Below, piece by piece: positions 7,034-7,214 of a stretch of 7,214 nucleotides of DNA (the stretch's first letter is position 1; every line of letters starts with the position of its first letter). The position numbers and the translations under genes are program-made. The notes under the pieces are model-generated. The model was not told where the DNA came from. It made no database searches and saw only the letters and a program-made list of their open reading frames with translations. The stretch is from Vulcanimicrobiota bacterium (GTDB lineage Bacteria > Vulcanimicrobiota > Vulcanimicrobiia > Vulcanimicrobiales > Vulcanimicrobiaceae). Location of the stretch: positions 1 through 7,214 of the forward strand of contig PMFP01000075.1 in NCBI GenBank assembly GCA_003155175.1. The letters run 5' to 3'.

Positions 7034-7214
7034 CCGCGGACGGCGTGCTGGTGCTCGCCGGGCCGACGGGCAGCGGCAAGACCGAACTCGCCATCTCCCT
7101 CGCGCGCACGTTCGGAGCCGAAATCGTCGGCGCGGACTCGCGCCAGATCTATCGCGGCATGACGATCGGAACCGCCGCTCCGAGCGCGCCGCAGCGAGCC
7201 GCCGTTCCCCATCA
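7030..7214 (+). CDS. miaA: tRNA dimethylallyltransferase MiaA, N-terminal part, cut off by window edge
   Basis: MiaA transfers the dimethylallyl group from dimethylallyl diphosphate to N6 of A37 in tRNAs reading UNN codons, making i6A37, the substrate of MiaB. Only about 61 codons are present, but they hold the diagnostic N-terminus: the P-loop-like GPTGSGKTEL (11-20), then GADSRQIYRGMTIGTA, with D36 as the expected catalytic aspartate, and VPH at the edge, where family members have VPHH. The GTG start at 7030 overlaps the osmC stop by four bases (GTGA), typical of coupled translation, and places the P-loop at the usual distance from the start. An in-frame GTG at 7045 is possible but would leave too short an N-terminus. 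No clear Shine-Dalgarno sequence is present. In many bacteria hfq follows miaA; that lies outside this window. Identity is secure despite the truncation. Confidence 0.94.
   Translation, partial: MTADGVLVLAGPTGSGKTELAISLARTFGAEIVGADSRQIYRGMTIGTAAPSAPQRAAVPH

Overview
The window is a compact stretch of bacterial housekeeping genes on GC-rich DNA (roughly two-thirds G+C by eye). One gene on the minus strand, der (ribosome-assembly GTPase, cut by the left edge), diverges from five plus-strand genes that look like one operon: miaB, mutS, mutL, an OsmC-family peroxiredoxin gene, and the start of miaA (cut by the right edge). The only notable non-coding stretch is the 118-base divergent gap at 804-921. 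I see no RNA genes, mobile elements, CRISPR arrays or long repeats.

The operon is very tight. miaB and mutS overlap or lie 22 bases apart, depending on the mutS start. mutS and mutL share one base (TAATG). mutL and osmC are one base apart. osmC and miaA overlap by four bases (GTGA). The junctions suggest translational coupling, and only the osmC start has a clear Shine-Dalgarno sequence.

Functionally, the block joins DNA mismatch repair (MutS recognition, MutL nicking) with two enzymes of one tRNA hypermodification pathway. MiaA adds the isopentenyl group to A37 and MiaB then methylthiolates it. The OsmC protein, a thiol peroxidase-type fold with both redox cysteines, sits between mutL and miaA and is the one less expected member. 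MutL carries the metal-dependent endonuclease motifs of MutH-independent repair, and MutS ends in a sliding-clamp-binding peptide, so the pathway resembles that of most bacteria rather than that of E. coli.

Organism: a high-GC bacterium with MutL of the endonuclease type. Most Actinobacteria lack MutS/MutL, and enterics use MutH, so both are unlikely. Candidate phyla such as Eremiobacterota (WPS-2), or other high-GC lineages such as Chloroflexota, Acidobacteriota or Myxococcota, are possible. I cannot decide among them from this sequence. I found no previously undescribed system here; the observations below are modest.
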